Assembly: GCA_000333235.1 (NCBI GenBank)
Contig: CAPN01000015.1
Location: 17,274-81,273 of the forward strand
Reading direction: 5' to 3'
Length of the DNA: 64,000 bases
Origin: Pseudoalteromonas luteoviolacea B = ATCC 29581
GTDB taxonomy: Bacteria; Pseudomonadota; Gammaproteobacteria; Enterobacterales; Alteromonadaceae
Position numbers and translations under genes: made by a program. Positions 8,918 through 17,385 of this stretch are shown one piece after another. The notes below the pieces were generated by a model. That model was not told where the DNA came from. It made no database searches and saw only the letters and a list, made by a program, of their open reading frames with translations. Each line of letters opens with the position of its first letter. Position 1 is the first letter of the stretch.

Positions 8918-10624
8918 TTAGGCTAGATAACGCTTTGCTTTATTTTCTTTGATGCCTTTGAGGTCAACTAACACAAGGCCATCTATGCAATTGTTAAATT
9001 CAGGGTCTGTGCTAAAGCTTAAGAAGTTAACACTGTTGTTGTCGCAAAGCTCGGTATATTGTTTAAACAAGGTTGGTACTTGGACACCAATATTACCAAG
9101 AATATGTTTTAACTCTGCAAAGTCCTCTTTTAGGTTATTTCCATCAAAGACACGTTGGCAATAATCACGTTGAGTTTGAGTCAACTTAAATTCATGATTT
9201 GGCACGGCAAGGCCCGATAATTTGCCGTAATAGTGTTGGTAATAGAAAACGAGTAACGCTTTGGCGTCGTCTGGTAATGCATTAGACAAACTAACCGCAC
9301 CAAACAGAAATCGGTGTTCAGGAAATTTTTTGATAAACGCGCCAATACCAAACCACAGATAATCAAGGCTTCTTCTCCCCCAATATTTGGGTTGTACAAA
9401 GCTTCGTCCAAGTTCTAGTCCTTCTGCAAAATAAGATTTCATCGCACCGTCGTAGTGAAATAAGGAGTTTGTATAGAGTCCTTCCTTGCCGTAGAGTTCG
9501 ATCACTTTTGCACTGCTTGCAAAGCGATATGCGCCGACCAGTTCTAGTTGTTTTTCGTCCCAAAGTAACAGATGCATATAATGCATATCATATTTGTCGG
9601 TATCTCTTCGCTTACCACTGCCTTCGCCGACAGCACGAAACGCGACTTCTCGAAGACGACCAAGTTCACGAAAGATAGTGGAACTGCCTTCGTATTGATA
9701 CAAATAGATCTGCATCGAATCCTGAGTTTCACCGATTCTTTCACATGACTCGATCGCTTTTTTCAATTCTTTTCGACATTCAGGTTGAGCAATGGGGCTT
9801 TGTGTTTTTAATGGCAACGACTTTTTTGAGCCTAAACGGTAAAGCTGTTTACGGATTAGATTGACGACTTCTTTATCATCGAGTCCTCCTAGTTGATATG
9901 ACTCGGGAGGAATACTCGCGCCAATTTCAAACTCGAGCGATTTTTGTCGTTGTTTAAACATTTCTTTGACGAGTAAAAGGCTTGCAAGCGGTTTGTAAAC
10001 CATCGAGGTGCCGTAGAATAAAGGACTGTTTTTGGCTTTAACCAAAATAGGCAAAATAGGACAGTTTGCTTTTTTCGCTATACGCAAAAAACCACTGTTC
10101 CATTTGCAATCTTTTACACCGGTTGGGCTTAATCGAGAAACTTCTCCGGCAGGAAAAATAAGGAGAGCCCCTTCGCTTTTTAAGTGCCCATGTAGGTTGG
10201 CAAGTTCTTTTTTCTTGCTAGTGCCAGAGAGATTATCAACCGGAAGCAGTAATGAATGCATCGGAGTTAACGACATTAACATGCGATTTGCAACCACTTT
10301 GATATCAGGCCTTACTTTTGCAACCATACTAACTAGGGCTAGCGCATCAAGCGAACCGATAGGGTGGTTAGCCACAATCACGACTTTTCCTTCACTTGGA
10401 ATGTGTTCAATTTGCTTGGATTTAAAGCGGGCATTAAAGTCGAGTTCTTCTAGTACTTGCTCCACAAACTCCAGACCTTGCAAGTGTGGGTAAGTGTCTG
10501 CAAACGCCACAAATTCTTGTTCATGTAGTAAGTAGCCTAGTCCTTTTTTTACTAATCCTTTTATTTTTGGTGAGTTTTCAAGTTGTGGTAAATTGGCTTC
10601 AATTACTTTATCAATGCTTAGCAT
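8918..10624 (-). CDS. bifunctional acyltransferase (PlsC-like plus GNAT-like), OlsF-like
   Basis: A 568-residue protein with two parts. The N-terminal half is a PlsC/LPLAT-type O-acyltransferase: NHPIGSLD (residues 86-93, an H-x5-D variant of the usual H-x4-D), followed by FPAGEVSRLSP. The C-terminal half (about 295-480) resembles the hemolysin-like GNAT acyltransferases of the OlsB family (LREVAFRAVGEGSGKRRDTDKYD, VGAYRF, ELGRSFVQPKYWGRRSLDYLW). Such fusions, called OlsF in Serratia, make ornithine lipid in two steps; that activity is an inference here. I moved the start from GTG 10639 to ATG 10624, where GAGG lies 5 nt upstream. It is divergent from the dehydrogenase gene. Confidence 0.85.
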   Translation of the reverse strand: MLSIDKVIEANLPQLENSPKIKGLVKKGLGYLLHEQEFVAFADTYPHLQGLEFVEQVLEELDFNARFKSKQIEHIPSEGKVVIVANHPIGSLDALALVSMVAKVRPDIKVVANRMLMSLTPMHSLLLPVDNLSGTSKKKELANLHGHLKSEGALLIFPAGEVSRLSPTGVKDCKWNSGFLRIAKKANCPILPILVKAKNSPLFYGTSMVYKPLASLLLVKEMFKQRQKSLEFEIGASIPPESYQLGGLDDKEVVNLIRKQLYRLGSKKSLPLKTQSPIAQPECRKELKKAIESCERIGETQDSMQIYLYQYEGSSTIFRELGRLREVAFRAVGEGSGKRRDTDKYDMHYMHLLLWDEKQLELVGAYRFASSAKVIELYGKEGLYTNSLFHYDGAMKSYFAEGLELGRSFVQPKYWGRRSLDYLWFGIGAFIKKFPEHRFLFGAVSLSNALPDDAKALLVFYYQHYYGKLSGLAVPNHEFKLTQTQRDYCQRVFDGNNLKEDFAELKHILGNIGVQVPTLFKQYTELCDNNSVNFLSFSTDPEFNNCIDGLVLVDLKGIKENKAKRYLA

Positions 10625-10726
10625 ACAAACCTCAGGCACTTGTCTAAGATAGAGAGCACAGCGTAAAAAGAGAGTGTGACAAACATGTGGCGAGAATGTG
10701 GCATTTTTTGGTCTATCACACAGGCC

Positions 10727-10756
10727 ACCTAAAAAACCATCAACGTGATTTTAGGT
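10727..10756. promoter_or_regulatory. inverted repeat in divergent intergenic region
   Basis: ACCTAAAA (10727-10734) and TTTTAGGT (10749-10756) form a perfect 8-bp inverted repeat with a 14-nt spacer, 25 bp before the dehydrogenase start. It could be an operator or a weak mRNA hairpin; no regulator can be named. Confidence 0.35.
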
Positions 10757-10780
10757 AGCAATTAACTAGAGGAGTTTAGT

Positions 10781-11701
10781 ATGTCGTTACTTGTGTGCGT
10801 TCCTAATCGTGATAACACAAAGTTATTAGCTAAATTGCAGAAGCTATTACCCCAGGTTCCAATTCAAGTTTGGCCAAATATCACCTCTGCAAATGACATT
10901 GAAGTTGTTTTGGCATGGAATGCCCCCTCATCACTTTGGTCGCAATTGCCGAATTTAAAACTGATACAATCTTATGGTGCTGGAGTTGATAGTATTGAGT
11001 TAGCACGTCTACCGGAGCATGTTGATGTGGCACGTATTGTTGATTCGAGCTTAGGACGAGATATGGCAGAATACGTCTTGACTCATCTACTCGCTCATAA
11101 ATTGAGATTAAAAACCTTTGCTAAACAGCAGGCAGATAAAGTGTGGAAACCCAAACGTGCGATGGGGTATGACCGTGTAGGGATCTTAGGTTTCGGTCAA
11201 CTTGGACAAGTAGTTGCTGAACGTTTACTGCAAAATAACTTTGTAGTGTCAGCTTGGTCTAACTCACCTAAAAATCACAAGCGAGTGCAATGTTTTGACG
11301 GGAGTGATGGCTTAGAAAAGTTAGTTCAAACATCCGATTACTTAGTGTGTTTGCTGCCACTGACCCCCCACACAGAGGGGATCCTCAATGCGAAGTTGTT
11401 CTCTTTATTACCCACACATGCATTGCTTTTGAATGTTGCACGCGGAAAGCATGTGGTGGAAAATGACTTACTGGACGCGTTAAACAATGACGATCTTGCT
11501 GCAGCAATACTGGATGTCTTTTCTATTGAACCATTACCTGAAGAGCATCCATTTTGGCTTCACGAGAAAATTACAATCACACCTCATGCCGCTGCATTAA
11601 CGTGTTTGGATACCGCAGTTACCCAAATCGTTGACAATGTGTTAAGCGTTATACATAAAAAAGAAATAATTAATCGAGTGGATAAATCTAAAGGTTATTA
11701 A
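10781..11701 (+). CDS. D-isomer-specific 2-hydroxyacid dehydrogenase (GhrA-like)
   Basis: A 306-residue cytoplasmic NAD(P)H-dependent oxidoreductase of the GhrA type, which reduces glyoxylate and hydroxypyruvate in characterised members. The nucleotide-binding motif GILGFGQLGQVVAERL is at about residues 128-143. The catalytic Arg is in NVARGKHVVENDLL, the Glu in SIEPLPEEHPFW and the His in ITPHAAALT. SD GAGG is about 8 nt before the ATG. The substrate cannot be fixed from sequence, so no gene symbol is assigned. Confidence 0.88.
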   Translation: MSLLVCVPNRDNTKLLAKLQKLLPQVPIQVWPNITSANDIEVVLAWNAPSSLWSQLPNLKLIQSYGAGVDSIELARLPEHVDVARIVDSSLGRDMAEYVLTHLLAHKLRLKTFAKQQADKVWKPKRAMGYDRVGILGFGQLGQVVAERLLQNNFVVSAWSNSPKNHKRVQCFDGSDGLEKLVQTSDYLVCLLPLTPHTEGILNAKLFSLLPTHALLLNVARGKHVVENDLLDALNNDDLAAAILDVFSIEPLPEEHPFWLHEKITITPHAAALTCLDTAVTQIVDNVLSVIHKKEIINRVDKSKGY

Positions 11702-11802
11702 AATCAAAAGGTTGGAAACCACTGTATAAAAAAACATATTGATGAAATTGTAACCGTTCAGTAACGTAAGTGACATAAAAATAATAATAAAGGATGCATT
11801 AC

Positions 11803-11943
11803 GTGAGAAAAAACCAAGGTGGAGTTAAATTCAGTTTTGTTCTATTCTCTGTATTAGTTTTAGGGATTTCAGCGTGGTTTACGCAGCCACAAGCGAGTGA
11901 AATCCCAACACCAAAAATGGAAACTAAAAAAGTAGACGGATGA
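11803..11943 (+). CDS. small single-pass membrane peptide, unknown function
   Basis: A 46-codon reading frame starting with GTG: a basic N-terminus, one hydrophobic segment (FSFVLFSVLVLGISAWF), then a short polar tail rich in Pro, Lys and Thr. SD AAAGG lies about 9 nt before the GTG; an in-frame ATG at 11794 is an alternative but has no room for an SD. It is followed at once by a good terminator, which supports an expressed unit. No family is recognised. Too short for many gene callers. Confidence 0.5.
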   Translation: MRKNQGGVKFSFVLFSVLVLGISAWFTQPQASEIPTPKMETKKVDG

Positions 11944-11980
11944 TTTATTGATTTTTGGTAATGCATCTCGTTGAATCAAT

Positions 11981-12003
11981 AAAAGCCACTTTCGTGGCTT
12001 TTT
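11981..12003. terminator. terminator after small membrane peptide gene
   Basis: AAAAGCCAC, loop TTTC, GTGGCTTTTT. It may act in both directions and also serve smrA on the minus strand. Confidence 0.85.
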
Positions 12004-12049
12004 GACCGTAATAAGTGTCAACTTATTTCAGAATTCGCCATCACAACCA

Positions 12050-12631
12050 CTATCGCTTCGCGTGCAGTTCTCTGTTTTCTGATTTCTTTTCGTCACTTTT
12101 CTTAAGTAACACGTAGGTTGAACCTGTGCCACCATGACAGGTTAATGCACTATGAAAAGCCAGAATTTCCGGCATCTCTTGAAGCCACTTGTTGGTATAG
12201 CTTTTTAAGACAGCAGGGAACGGTTTGCTATTAACCCCTTTCCCATGTCGAACCAAAGTGACGCGAATGTTTCTCAGGTGGCAATCACGGATAAAATCGA
12301 ACAGCGTTTGCCTTGCTTCTCGAAAGGGCTTTCCATGAAGATCAAGAGTGGCGTCAATTTGGTATTTTGCTAGACGAAGATTTTTATACACGCCATCTTG
12401 AACACCTGATTTTTTATAGCCTAGCACGTCGTGCGGATCGAGTAAGTCAACGTATTCGGTCGACAAATAGTTAGGGTCAAATTCAAGTTCTTTTTCAGCA
12501 GCTTCACGCCGCATTTTTTGAGCAAGGGTAGGGTCGTTTTTCGCTTGTTTTAGGGCGATTCTATTGTCTTCGGCCAAAGGAACAACATCGCCCATCGAAG
12601 CTAAAAAGAGTTCTGCATCGGTCATCGCCAT
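12050..12631 (-). CDS. smrA: Smr-domain DNA endonuclease SmrA
   Basis: A 193-residue protein with an Smr (MutS2 C-terminal-related) domain in its second half; E. coli SmrA (YdaL) is of similar size and nicks DNA. Domain signatures are ATLDLHG near residue 97, TLVRHGKG, and CHGGTGSTYVLL near the end. The N-terminal 80 residues are charged and helical. SD GGAG lies 7 nt before the ATG at 12631. It is separated from the upstream small membrane gene by 65 bp. No MutS homologue is fused, as expected for SmrA rather than MutS2. Confidence 0.9.
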   Translation of the reverse strand: MAMTDAELFLASMGDVVPLAEDNRIALKQAKNDPTLAQKMRREAAEKELEFDPNYLSTEYVDLLDPHDVLGYKKSGVQDGVYKNLRLAKYQIDATLDLHGKPFREARQTLFDFIRDCHLRNIRVTLVRHGKGVNSKPFPAVLKSYTNKWLQEMPEILAFHSALTCHGGTGSTYVLLKKSDEKKSENRELHAKR

Positions 12632-12696
12632 ACATGTGCTCCAGTGTCTAAGCTAAGATGCCTAGATTGTAGCGAACGAAACTCAGTATGCAATCT

Positions 12697-12945
12697 TTAT
12701 GCGTGGTTACTTAGATTAATTGGCTCATAAGTGAACACTTTAAATAGATAAAACGTATTAATAAGTATTAGGCTCAAATTAGATACGACACTTGTGCTCA
12801 TTAAATCGAACGCGAAAGATAAAAAGAGCATAGTACATGCGCAGGTTGCGGCAATTCGCAGTACGCGAACTTGGTTAATAAAAAAGGCACCAAGGCCTAA
12901 AAAAAGCAGCACTAAATTTACAAGCCAGTGAAGTTCGTTGAGCAT
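12697..12945 (-). CDS. small membrane protein, unknown
   Basis: An 82-residue, strongly hydrophobic protein with about three predicted membrane segments (LVNLVLLFLGLGAFFI, IAATCACTMLFLSFAF, NLSLILINTFYLFKVF). No family is recognised. It lies between smrA and another unknown gene, all on the minus strand, possibly co-transcribed. The frame is supported by hydrophobic periodicity and by the lack of any better frame. Confidence 0.5.
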   Translation of the reverse strand: MLNELHWLVNLVLLFLGLGAFFINQVRVLRIAATCACTMLFLSFAFDLMSTSVVSNLSLILINTFYLFKVFTYEPINLSNHA

Positions 12946-13041
12946 TTTTACGTATTAAAAGGTGGTCAAAAGGAGCGCTATTATGGTGATCCTTTAACCG
13001 CCTTTCAAACGAGTATTTTTCTAATTTTCAAATTAGATTTT

Positions 13042-13506
13042 TTAATTCGAAAAGAGGTGTCCAATTGCTGAGAAGAAACCTTTTCTGTCTACGATATTGT
13101 ATTTTTGGCATGAGTCTGGATTAGTCTTCTCAATACACAAGTACAAGGTGCCCTTGTCTAGTGCGGGTCTTGGATGGAGTGCCGAGTCAAACAAGACTGG
13201 ATCGAGACCCGGTAACCCTGGCCAGTAGACACTGGTTGCAACCATGCCTAGTTTCTCATATGAAATGAGTTGAGGTTTCGGAAAAATGATTGCAATGATC
13301 AATACCACCACGAGTGTAATGAGTTTATTGACCACGTTCTTCTTGGGACTATTTGCCGCGGTTTGTTGAGCTGCCGCTTGCTGTTTTAGTATTTGCTGTT
13401 GCCGTTGTAGCTGTGCGGCAACTTGTTTATTTGCAGGACGCTTGACTTGTTTTTTCGCTTGCGTACCACCAAGCAATGCTTGTTTTTTTTGTTGTTGATT
13501 TGCCAT
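13042..13506 (-). CDS. single-pass membrane protein with basic Gln-rich N-terminus, unknown
   Basis: A 154-residue protein. The first 55 residues are rich in Gln, Lys and Ala (coiled-coil-like, nucleic-acid- or partner-binding potential); one transmembrane helix follows at about 60-76 (KLITLVVVLIIAIIF); the rest is a small domain with two cysteines (YLCIEKTNPDSCQKY) that would face the periplasm if the N-terminus stays inside. No family is recognised. It is divergent from the orphan response regulator gene, with 93 bp between the starts, so they may share regulation. Confidence 0.6.
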   Translation of the reverse strand: MANQQQKKQALLGGTQAKKQVKRPANKQVAAQLQRQQQILKQQAAAQQTAANSPKKNVVNKLITLVVVLIIAIIFPKPQLISYEKLGMVATSVYWPGLPGLDPVLFDSALHPRPALDKGTLYLCIEKTNPDSCQKYNIVDRKGFFSAIGHLFSN

Positions 13507-13513
13507 AAGAAGC

Positions 13514-13543
13514 TTGTCGCCTTTTGTTGCAGGACTCTATAAT
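13514..13543 (+). promoter_or_regulatory. candidate sigma-70 promoter of the receiver-domain gene
   Basis: TTGTCG (13514-13519) and TATAAT (13538-13543) with an 18-bp spacer, about 57 bp before the ATG at 13600. Confidence 0.5.
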
Positions 13544-13599
13544 AGAACTATGCTAATAATCATAGCTCATTTTGCTATGTCAGCCTATGGGAAAGGAAT

Positions 13600-13983
13600 A
13601 TGGAATCACAAATCTCAATTTTAATCGTTGATGATGTAGGGACAGTACGTAGCTTTTTGCACCAAACCCTCTCTCACCTCGGGATCGATAAGATCCGTGA
13701 AGCATCTACTGCTACGCAATGTATTAAAGCGTGTGAAGAAACCCATTTCGACATCGTATTTTTGGATATTGAACTACCTGATGGCGATGGTAAAGAAATA
13801 ATTGCCCGTTTAAACGAAATAAATCCAAATGTAAATGTCGTGATGGTATCGGCACATTCCACAGTCGAAAATGTGAAAGATGCGATTGAACGGGGAGCAA
13901 AAGGTTTTGTTGTTAAACCTTTTTCTCCAAAGAAGATCGCAGCAATGCTGAAAAAGTTTTACCCTGATCTCGAACTAGCGTAA
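13600..13983 (+). CDS. orphan CheY-like response regulator (receiver domain only)
   Basis: A 127-residue stand-alone receiver domain. The acidic pair D11/D12, the phospho-acceptor D56 (VFLDIELPDGDG) and the conserved K106 (FVVKPFSP) are all present, so it should be phosphorylatable. No output domain and no kinase gene are adjacent. It may act as a CheY-like protein-protein switch or a phosphorelay intermediate; the kinase is unknown. SD AAAGGA is close to the ATG. Confidence 0.9.
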   Translation: MESQISILIVDDVGTVRSFLHQTLSHLGIDKIREASTATQCIKACEETHFDIVFLDIELPDGDGKEIIARLNEINPNVNVVMVSAHSTVENVKDAIERGAKGFVVKPFSPKKIAAMLKKFYPDLELA

Positions 13984-14094
13984 TTCTGCTGTTTAGTTAG
14001 AGTTTCAGGGATCACATTGTTGAGTAAAAGAAACTCTACTCATTGAGCGATTTTTGGGAAGCGTATTGTTTGCCTTAACTGAGCACGAAAAAGT

Positions 14095-14120
14095 AAAAAA
14101 CCGGCTTAAGCCGGTTTTTT
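14095..14120. terminator. bidirectional terminator between receiver gene and rpsT
   Basis: A perfectly symmetrical AAAAAACCGGCTTAAGCCGG plus T6 hairpin between convergent genes. Confidence 0.9.
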
Positions 14121-14139
14121 CTAGTCTTGCAAAAACAAA

Positions 14140-14400
14140 TTATAGTGCTTTGATTTTAGCAGCTAGGCGGCTCTTGTGGCGAGCAGCTTTGTTTTTGTGG
14201 ATAAGACCTTTAGTCGCGTAGCGATCTAGGATAGGTGTAGCTACTGCAAATGCTTGAGTTGCAGCTTCTTTATCGCCAGCTTGGATTGCAGCGATTACTT
14301 TCTTAGTGAAAGTACGCATCATTGAACGACGACTTGCGTTGTGCTTGCGGCGTTTTTCGCTAGTTACAGCGCGTTTTTTTGCAGACTTGATGTTAGCCAA
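14140..14400 (-). CDS. rpsT: 30S ribosomal protein S20
   Basis: An 86-residue, very basic small-subunit protein, with the typical start [26 protein letters not shown] and end [13 protein letters not shown]. The start codon is TTG, with AGGAG six nt upstream. A UUG start is also used by E. coli rpsT, where it takes part in S20 autoregulation; the conservation here suggests the same control. It is transcribed alone, ending at a strong terminator. Confidence 0.97.
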   Translation of the reverse strand: MANIKSAKKRAVTSEKRRKHNASRRSMMRTFTKKVIAAIQAGDKEAATQAFAVATPILDRYATKGLIHKNKAARHKSRLAAKIKAL

Positions 14401-14447
14401 GGTATGCTCCTAACAATCTTAAAATAAGCTTAATTTAAAGGCCGAGG

Positions 14448-14476
14448 ACTATGCCCGTTTTCACTGCTAAAGTCAA
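14448..14476 (-). promoter_or_regulatory. rpsT promoter
   Basis: On the minus strand TTGACT (14471-14476), a 17-bp spacer, CATAGT (14448-14453) and then a GC-rich discriminator (CCTCGGCC). This is typical of growth-rate or stringently controlled ribosomal promoters. The leader would be about 40 nt. Confidence 0.65.
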
Positions 14477-14777
14477 TACTAATTTGACGTTAGTTAGGCC
14501 TTCTTCTACTTCTATTTTCGGCCTGTAGTACACTTGCTCGCTAACATTTAGACGCAATGAAGTGTGGGTCACTCAGGCACTTGAACTGCTCCATATCACG
14601 ATCACCTGTGGCCGTATAAGCAGTTATTGGCGCGCATTGTAACAAAGCTGAAGTTTGGCGCATAGTCTAAATTTTCATATTTCGCCGTTTTTCATTCGAT
14701 AAATTGCGCAAGAGTCGTTAACTACGCGTAAAGCTGTGTCATAATGCAGCCGGTTTGATTGAGATAAAGGAAACTTT
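14477..14777. other. rpsT-murJ divergent intergenic region
   Basis: No coding frame or RNA gene is seen here. Near the murJ end, TTAACT and CATAAT with a 16-bp spacer (about 14718-14745) could form the murJ promoter. The rest shows nothing recognisable. Confidence 0.4.
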
Positions 14778-16355
14778 GTGGGCAAAGGCTTATTTCGCTC
14801 GGGAATGATTGTTAGTGCAATGACAATGATTTCAAGGGTATTGGGATTAGTTCGAGATTCGGTTGTGGCTAATATTCTCGGAGCCGGAGCAGCGGCTGAT
14901 GTGTTTCTTTTTGCTAATCGTATTCCAAATTTTTTACGCCGTTTGTTTGCGGAGGGCGCGTTTGCTCAAGCGTTCGTACCGGTTCTCGCCGAAATTAAAG
15001 AGCAACATGGTGATGACAAAGTTAGATTGTTCGTCGCACAAGCTGCCGGTACACTCGGGACTATTTTACTGGTAGTAACTTTGCTTGGTGTTATCGGCTC
15101 ACCCATTGTGGCCGCATTGTTTGGTACAGGATGGTTTATAGACTGGTGGCAAGGGGGTGAAAATGCAGGGCAATTTGAACTCGCATCAAGTCTTCTTAAA
15201 ATAACGTTTCCCTATTTGTTTTTTGTTAGTTTAGTAGCGCTTAGTGGCGCTATACTGAATGTTTACAATCGATTTTCTGCCGCTGCATTCACCCCCGTGT
15301 TGCTCAATATTTCCATTATCCTTTGCGCATTATTTCTGCAGGATGCGTTTTCAACCAGTGCCTACGCACTGGCATGGGGCGTCTTTATTGGTGGGGTTGT
15401 ACAATTACTATTTCAATTGCCGTTTTTGGCTCGGATTGGCATGCTCAAGCTTCCCGTGTTTGCTTGGCATTCTCCAGAAGTGACTAAAGTACGTAAACTG
15501 ATGATCCCCGCACTTTTTGGTGTCTCTGTGAGCCAAATAAACTTGCTGCTAGACACGGTTATCGCCTCTTTACTCGAAAAAGGCTCTATCGCCTGGCTAT
15601 ATTATTCTGATCGTTTAATTGAGTTCCCATTAGGATTGTTTGGAATAGGTATAGCTACGGTGATCTTGCCTGCATTATCAAAATTACATGCAACTGCAAA
15701 ACTCGAAGATTTTCAACATACTTTAGATTGGGGGGTACGTTTTGTTTTGTTGCTTGGTATCCCGGCAATGCTCGGGTTAAGTGTAATTAGTCCATTGATC
15801 ATCACAGTCCTTTTTGACCACGGTGCGTTTAGTGAAGGGGATGTAGACAACGTAAGAGCGGTTTCATTAGGCGTTATGGCCTATTCTGCGGGTTTGGTGA
15901 GCTTTATGCTTATCAAAGTGCTTGCGCCTGGCTTTTACTCTCGCCAAGATACCAAGACACCAGTTAAAATAGGCATTAAAATGCTCGTTTTAAATATGGT
16001 GTTTAATTTATTGCTCGCTCCCTTTATTGGCTATTTAGGTCTTGCATTGGCCACCTCGATTTCTGCAACGTGTAATGCATGGTTGCTATACCTAAATTTA
16101 AAACAGCAAAATGTTTATTGTTTATCCCGATTTACGCTTGTTTTCACACTTAAATGTATTATTGCCAGCGTAATTATGGCCGGTGGTATTTATTATTTAG
16201 TAAGTCAGTTTGATTGGGTATCTTGGTCATTGCTCGAGCAAGTAGGGCTGCTAAGTGGCTTGTTGGCATTAGCAGGTGTCGTATACTTCTCGGTATTATT
16301 TATGTGTGGTATAAGACTAAGCACTATTAAAGAGGTGGCAAATTCTGCCCTGTAG
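14778..16355 (+). CDS. murJ: lipid II flippase MurJ
   Basis: A 525-residue polytopic inner-membrane protein of the MVF/MOP family that moves lipid II across the membrane for peptidoglycan synthesis. About 14 hydrophobic helices are present. The family N-terminus is clear (SGMIVSAMTMISRVLGLVRD), and FRRLFAEGAFAQAFVPV-like and FYSRQDTKTPVKIG motifs follow, with the arginines and acidic residues of the central cavity. The start is GTG with AAAGGA about 7 nt upstream. It begins the run murJ-ribF-ileS-lspA-fkpB-ispH. Confidence 0.96.
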   Translation: MGKGLFRSGMIVSAMTMISRVLGLVRDSVVANILGAGAAADVFLFANRIPNFLRRLFAEGAFAQAFVPVLAEIKEQHGDDKVRLFVAQAAGTLGTILLVVTLLGVIGSPIVAALFGTGWFIDWWQGGENAGQFELASSLLKITFPYLFFVSLVALSGAILNVYNRFSAAAFTPVLLNISIILCALFLQDAFSTSAYALAWGVFIGGVVQLLFQLPFLARIGMLKLPVFAWHSPEVTKVRKLMIPALFGVSVSQINLLLDTVIASLLEKGSIAWLYYSDRLIEFPLGLFGIGIATVILPALSKLHATAKLEDFQHTLDWGVRFVLLLGIPAMLGLSVISPLIITVLFDHGAFSEGDVDNVRAVSLGVMAYSAGLVSFMLIKVLAPGFYSRQDTKTPVKIGIKMLVLNMVFNLLLAPFIGYLGLALATSISATCNAWLLYLNLKQQNVYCLSRFTLVFTLKCIIASVIMAGGIYYLVSQFDWVSWSLLEQVGLLSGLLALAGVVYFSVLFMCGIRLSTIKEVANSAL

Positions 16356-16430
16356 TGAGTGTGCAAATGCCCATAACTTGGGTATAATCGGGCACTTTAG
16401 TGAAATTTTAAGCGGTCAAGCAGGTCTGAA

Positions 16431-17357
16431 ATGCAGTTGATTCGAGGTATCCATAATATTCGTCCGAACCATTATGGTTGTGTATTGACGATAGGGAACT
16501 TTGATGGTGTGCATCTTGGTCATGTTGAAGTCATTAAAGGGCTATTGAACGATGCAGCCCACCTAGGTTTGCCTAGTACTGTGATGCTATTTGAACCTCA
16601 GCCGCAAGAGTTCTTTGCCAAAGATAAAGCCCCTGCGCGTTTAACCCGTTTACGAGATAAACTTAGGTTACTTGCAAGGCTTGGTGTAGATCGCGTAATT
16701 TGTGTCAGTTTTAATCATCGTTTTGCCAATATAGATGCGGAACACTTTATTGAAGAAGTTTTGCATCAAAAATTAGGTGTGAAGGCACTTACGATTGGTG
16801 ATGATTTTCGGTTTGGACACAATCGTCGTGGTGATTTCGATATGCTTGTTCAATTTGGACACAAGTGTGGCATGTCAGTCAAGAGCACTGCGAGTTTTCG
16901 ACAATTGGATTTACGCGTAAGTAGCACGTTAATTCGAACGGCATTATGTGACGGTGACATTACGACGGCGAATGCTATGTTAGGTCATGCTTATGCAATT
17001 TCAGGCCGAGTAATTCATGGTTGGAAAAAAGGTCGAGAATTGGGGTTTCGCACCGCTAATGTTGCACTAAAACGCAATGTAAGTCCGGTTCAAGGGGTGT
17101 TTGCCGTGCAAGTCTATTGGCAAGATAGGCTGTTGCAAGGAGTAGCCAATGTTGGGACGAAACCGACATTAAATGGGACTCAAGCATTACTTGAAGTGCA
17201 TTTGTTAGACTTCAATGAAACCATTTATGGTCAATTTATTCACGTGGAGTTATTAACCAAACTTCGCGATGAGCAAAAATTTGCAAACTTGGCGCAGTTG
17301 GTAACGCAAATCGAATATGACGTTACCGCAGCAAAGCGTTGGTTTGCTGTTAATTAA
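16431..17357 (+). CDS. ribF: bifunctional riboflavin kinase/FAD synthetase
   Basis: A 308-residue cytoplasmic enzyme that phosphorylates riboflavin to FMN and adenylylates FMN to FAD. The N-terminal FAD synthetase nucleotidyl-transferase motif is TIGNFDGVHLGH (about 21-32), with ISSTLIR-type motif VSSTLIRTAL. The C-terminal riboflavin kinase domain shows GRVIHGWKKGRELGFRTAN and VANVGTKPT followed by LEVHLLDF. The length fits the family. It lies 28 bp before ileS, the usual gammaproteobacterial neighbour. Confidence 0.97.
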   Translation: MQLIRGIHNIRPNHYGCVLTIGNFDGVHLGHVEVIKGLLNDAAHLGLPSTVMLFEPQPQEFFAKDKAPARLTRLRDKLRLLARLGVDRVICVSFNHRFANIDAEHFIEEVLHQKLGVKALTIGDDFRFGHNRRGDFDMLVQFGHKCGMSVKSTASFRQLDLRVSSTLIRTALCDGDITTANAMLGHAYAISGRVIHGWKKGRELGFRTANVALKRNVSPVQGVFAVQVYWQDRLLQGVANVGTKPTLNGTQALLEVHLLDFNETIYGQFIHVELLTKLRDEQKFANLAQLVTQIEYDVTAAKRWFAVN

Positions 17358-17385
17358 TCAGTAGCCGATACGGAAAGTAGGATAA

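Noticed and set aside
11702..13599. Cluster of unknown genes considered as a defence or mobile island
   Set aside because: No recombinase, repeats, nuclease-toxin pair or composition change is visible, and smrA is a housekeeping-type gene.
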